Shown here: positions 63,620-64,000 of the stretch, piece after piece
How positions within the stretch are numbered: the first letter of the stretch is position 1
Layout: every line of letters begins with the position of its first letter
Assembly: GCA_015060865.1 (NCBI GenBank)
Contig: SUXS01000018.1
Coordinates: 1-64,000 of the forward strand
Direction of reading: 5' to 3'
From: Bacteroidales bacterium
Lineage (GTDB): Bacteria; Bacteroidota; Bacteroidia; Bacteroidales; Bacteroidaceae
Length of the DNA: 64,000 nucleotides
Position numbers and translations under genes: made by a program
The notes under the pieces: model-generated
The model's input: only the letters and a program-made list of their open reading frames with translations
Databases searched by the model: none
What the model was told of the DNA's origin: nothing

Positions 63620-63787
63620 CTAACGAAAAAAACGTATAAAATACTCCAAAAGTTTTATAAAAAGAGAGGTTAAGCCTACGATTAGAAATGCCGTACGATC
63701 CTGCAAAGACATATATAGGATTAACGTCACCACAAAACCTATAAGGAACAAAGTATTTAACAACTGACATAACTGCTTTTTATCCAT
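63620..63787 (-). CDS. Small membrane protein (55 aa)
   Basis: A frame of 55 codons starting MDKKQLCQLLNTLFLIGF has two hydrophobic stretches. It lies 7 bp downstream of the partial gene and 52 bp upstream of the porin gene, all on the minus strand. No family is recognised; the spacing suggests a real gene. Confidence 0.5.
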   Translation of the reverse strand: MDKKQLCQLLNTLFLIGFVVTLILYMSLQDRTAFLIVGLTSLFIKLLEYFIRFFR

Positions 63788-63794
63788 AGCTACA

Positions 63795-64000
63795 TTACTG
63801 TAAGGTTTGTGATAACTGTTGAACTATTTGCTCAAAGAAGTCTATAGTTTTCTTTCTGAATTTCCCTGGCTCTTTCAATAGTTTTGTCTGATGGGAATTA
63901 AAGGCATTTGCATCAGTAATCCATTCCTCAGCGCTAAACTTAAGGCCTCCATCACGTTCCTCTTCATACCAATAATTAATACGAGTAAGACGAACAACAC
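63795..64000 (-). CDS. Partial gene at the window edge (C-terminal 68 residues)
   Basis: An open frame runs in from beyond 64000 and ends TAA at 63795. The visible part, VVRLTRINYWYEEERDGG to FFEQIVQQLSQTLQ, is soluble and helical at the end. I do not recognise the family. It is 7 bp from the small membrane gene, consistent with one operon leading to the porin. Confidence 0.55.
   Translation of the reverse strand, partial: VVRLTRINYWYEEERDGGLKFSAEEWITDANAFNSHQTKLLKEPGKFRKKTIDFFEQIVQQLSQTLQ

Overview
The window is a chromosomal segment of a Bacteroidales bacterium (Bacteroides/Prevotella-like; genus not resolved). Evidence: many starts are preceded by the Bacteroidetes -7 box TAnnTTTG, usually with no Shine-Dalgarno sequence; the tmRNA tag reads GENNYALAA; and the gene content includes WG-repeat proteins, a Porin_10-type porin, a protein with a T9SS-like C-terminal domain, an AddAB pair of the Bacteroidetes type, and GH28 and GH51 glycosidases.

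Layout. (1) 1-11.3 kb is accessory and AT-rich. It holds a truncated AAA ATPase with a phased palindrome array in its leader, a 193-bp MITE-like inverted-repeat element, a WG-repeat lipoprotein, and a co-oriented cluster at 2.76-8.42 kb. That cluster contains two overlapping micro-ORFs, a tail-anchored protein, an unknown protein, a DUF6884/YaaA-like protein translationally coupled to a GIY-YIG-like protein, two tiny basic proteins, a lipoprotein and a WG-repeat/TerB-like protein. An IS256-family transposase remnant and a DUF4143-type ATPase flanked by ~98-bp direct repeats follow, then a GNAT acetyltransferase. (2) 11.3-21.8 kb is a minus-strand Wzx/Wzy polysaccharide operon, led by the initiating sugar-phosphate transferase and ending in a small ORF and a gene remnant. 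(3) 22-34.3 kb carries fabD, a GH13 enzyme, an ion channel, mltG, a Dam-like methylase and addAB. (4) 34.4-41.5 kb runs on the minus strand: CPBP protease, acyltransferase, PH-like/Arc/SPFH genes, tRNA-His, a lipid-kinase-like gene, miaA and tmRNA. (5) 41.8-53.5 kb has gdhA, a membrane-anchored AraC regulator with a GH28 enzyme, a 1442-residue CotH surface protein, fhs and panCD. (6) 53.6-64 kb has a beta-helix lipoprotein, a GH51-DMT transporter-rlmH operon, ruvC, tRNA-Ala, a DegT-type aminotransferase with an unusual insertion, an oxidoreductase, a porin and two small genes at the edge.

The best candidate for an undescribed system is the 2.76-8.42 kb cluster. The clearest unexplained DNA-level signals are the 33-bp-phased palindromes at 622-709, the 22-bp-phased palindromes at 36646-36731, the heptamer array at 23046-23094, and the direct repeats around the ATPase at 9112-10371. 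Function is stated only where motifs support it. Family names come from recognition of sequence patterns, not from a database search.
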